The notes under the pieces were generated by a model. That model was given only the letters and a program-made list of their open reading frames with translations. It was not told the DNA's origin and made no database searches. Below, piece by piece: positions 5,155-5,477 of a stretch of 5,477 bases of DNA. Position 1 is the first letter of the stretch; every line of letters starts with the position of its first letter. The stretch is from Nitrospiraceae bacterium (GTDB lineage Bacteria > Nitrospirota > Thermodesulfovibrionia > Thermodesulfovibrionales > Dissulfurispiraceae): positions 1-5,477 of the forward strand of contig PMYY01000155.1 in assembly GCA_003170655.1 (NCBI GenBank), written 5' to 3'. Position numbers and translations under genes: made by a program.

Positions 5155-5477
5155 ATGACGTACACGCTTTTGTACATCCTGGTCGCTGTCATTGCCGGAG
5201 TCCTAAGCGGTCTCGCCTTCGTATACTCTTACAAGAAAACCTTGAAGGCTCGGCAGATTTCTTTTGAAAAAGAACGGGACCGTCAGCTCGAAGACGCAAA
5301 GAGGGAGGCTGAGGTCATCAAAAAAGATGCTGCCGTTTCTGTAAAGGATGCTGTCTACCAGGCCAAGGCCGAGGCAGAACGGGAAGTACGCGAACGGACC
5401 AGAGAATTTAATCATCTGGACAAGAGACTGAGACAAAAAGAGGAATCTCTTGAGAAAAAGATCGATCAGCTCGAAAG
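5155..5477 (+). CDS. rny: Ribonuclease Y, N-terminal part (3' end outside window)
   Basis: RNase Y is a membrane-anchored endoribonuclease that initiates mRNA decay. The full protein is about 510-520 residues with KH and HD domains, which lie right of this window. The 107 visible residues show a single N-terminal membrane helix (about 4-25, TLLYILVAVIAGVLSGLAFV) and then a highly charged coiled coil from about residue 35 onward. The pattern KREAEVIKKDA (49-59), the stretch AKAEAEREVRERTREFNHL (70-88) and LRQKEESLEKKIDQLE (92-107) are typical of the family's stalk. The ATG follows AGAGGAGGA (5138-5146) by eight bases. The catalytic domains are unseen, so the call rests on the anchor, the stalk sequence and the 6S RNA neighbourhood. 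Another membrane-anchored coiled-coil protein is possible but less likely. Confidence 0.88.
   Translation, partial: MTYTLLYILVAVIAGVLSGLAFVYSYKKTLKARQISFEKERDRQLEDAKREAEVIKKDAAVSVKDAVYQAKAEAEREVRERTREFNHLDKRLRQKEESLEKKIDQLE

Noticed and set aside
5203..5436. Minus-strand open frame opposite rny (77 codons)
   Set aside because: It is antisense to the recognisable RNase Y coiled coil and has no features of its own.

Overview
The window is ordinary bacterial chromosome of medium GC. It carries the 3' end of a respiratory complex I operon, then a small universal stress protein gene on the opposite strand, then a probable 6S RNA gene, and finally the start of the RNase Y gene. The proteins look like those of an anaerobic or facultative Gram-negative lineage such as Desulfobacterota or Nitrospirota. 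That placement is an impression from protein character and the 6S-rny neighbourhood and is not proven by the sequence. No insertion sequence, CRISPR array, tRNA or rRNA was seen.

Positions 1-3881 (+): nuoL (3' part only, cut by the window edge), nuoM and nuoN, in the usual order for the end of a nuo operon. They encode the three antiporter-like membrane subunits of NADH-quinone oxidoreductase. The key charged residues of each channel are present. nuoM and nuoN overlap by four bases (ATGA). NuoM has an N-terminal extension with an additional hydrophobic segment, supported by a strong ribosome binding site. A 53-nt hairpin with a perfect 14-bp outer stem follows nuoN and lies between the convergent nuoN and usp genes.

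Positions 3992-4576: a UspA-family gene on the minus strand with an intact ATP-binding signature. It has a readable promoter and an odd palindrome directly upstream of it. The other side of this divergent region holds a good sigma-70-type promoter pointing right.

Positions 4577-4759 (+): a 183-nt RNA-like sequence whose two ends pair in a long helix, with an inner helix, a central bubble and a terminal stem. It carries conserved-looking 6S RNA stretches, and the promoter start predicted from the -10 box falls at its 5' end. This is the clearest gene not found by protein-coding analysis.

Positions 4760-5154: about 395 bases without a convincing protein gene but with several hairpins, a 10-base direct repeat and a long-range stem ending 12 bases before the rny ribosome binding site. 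Positions 5155-5477 (+): the 5' end of rny, showing the N-terminal membrane anchor and the start of the coiled coil of RNase Y. The right half of the window is therefore RNA-related: 6S RNA modulates RNA polymerase and RNase Y starts mRNA decay. I did not find a clearly new system. The points most worth following up are the 6S locus, the structured rny leader and the extended NuoM.
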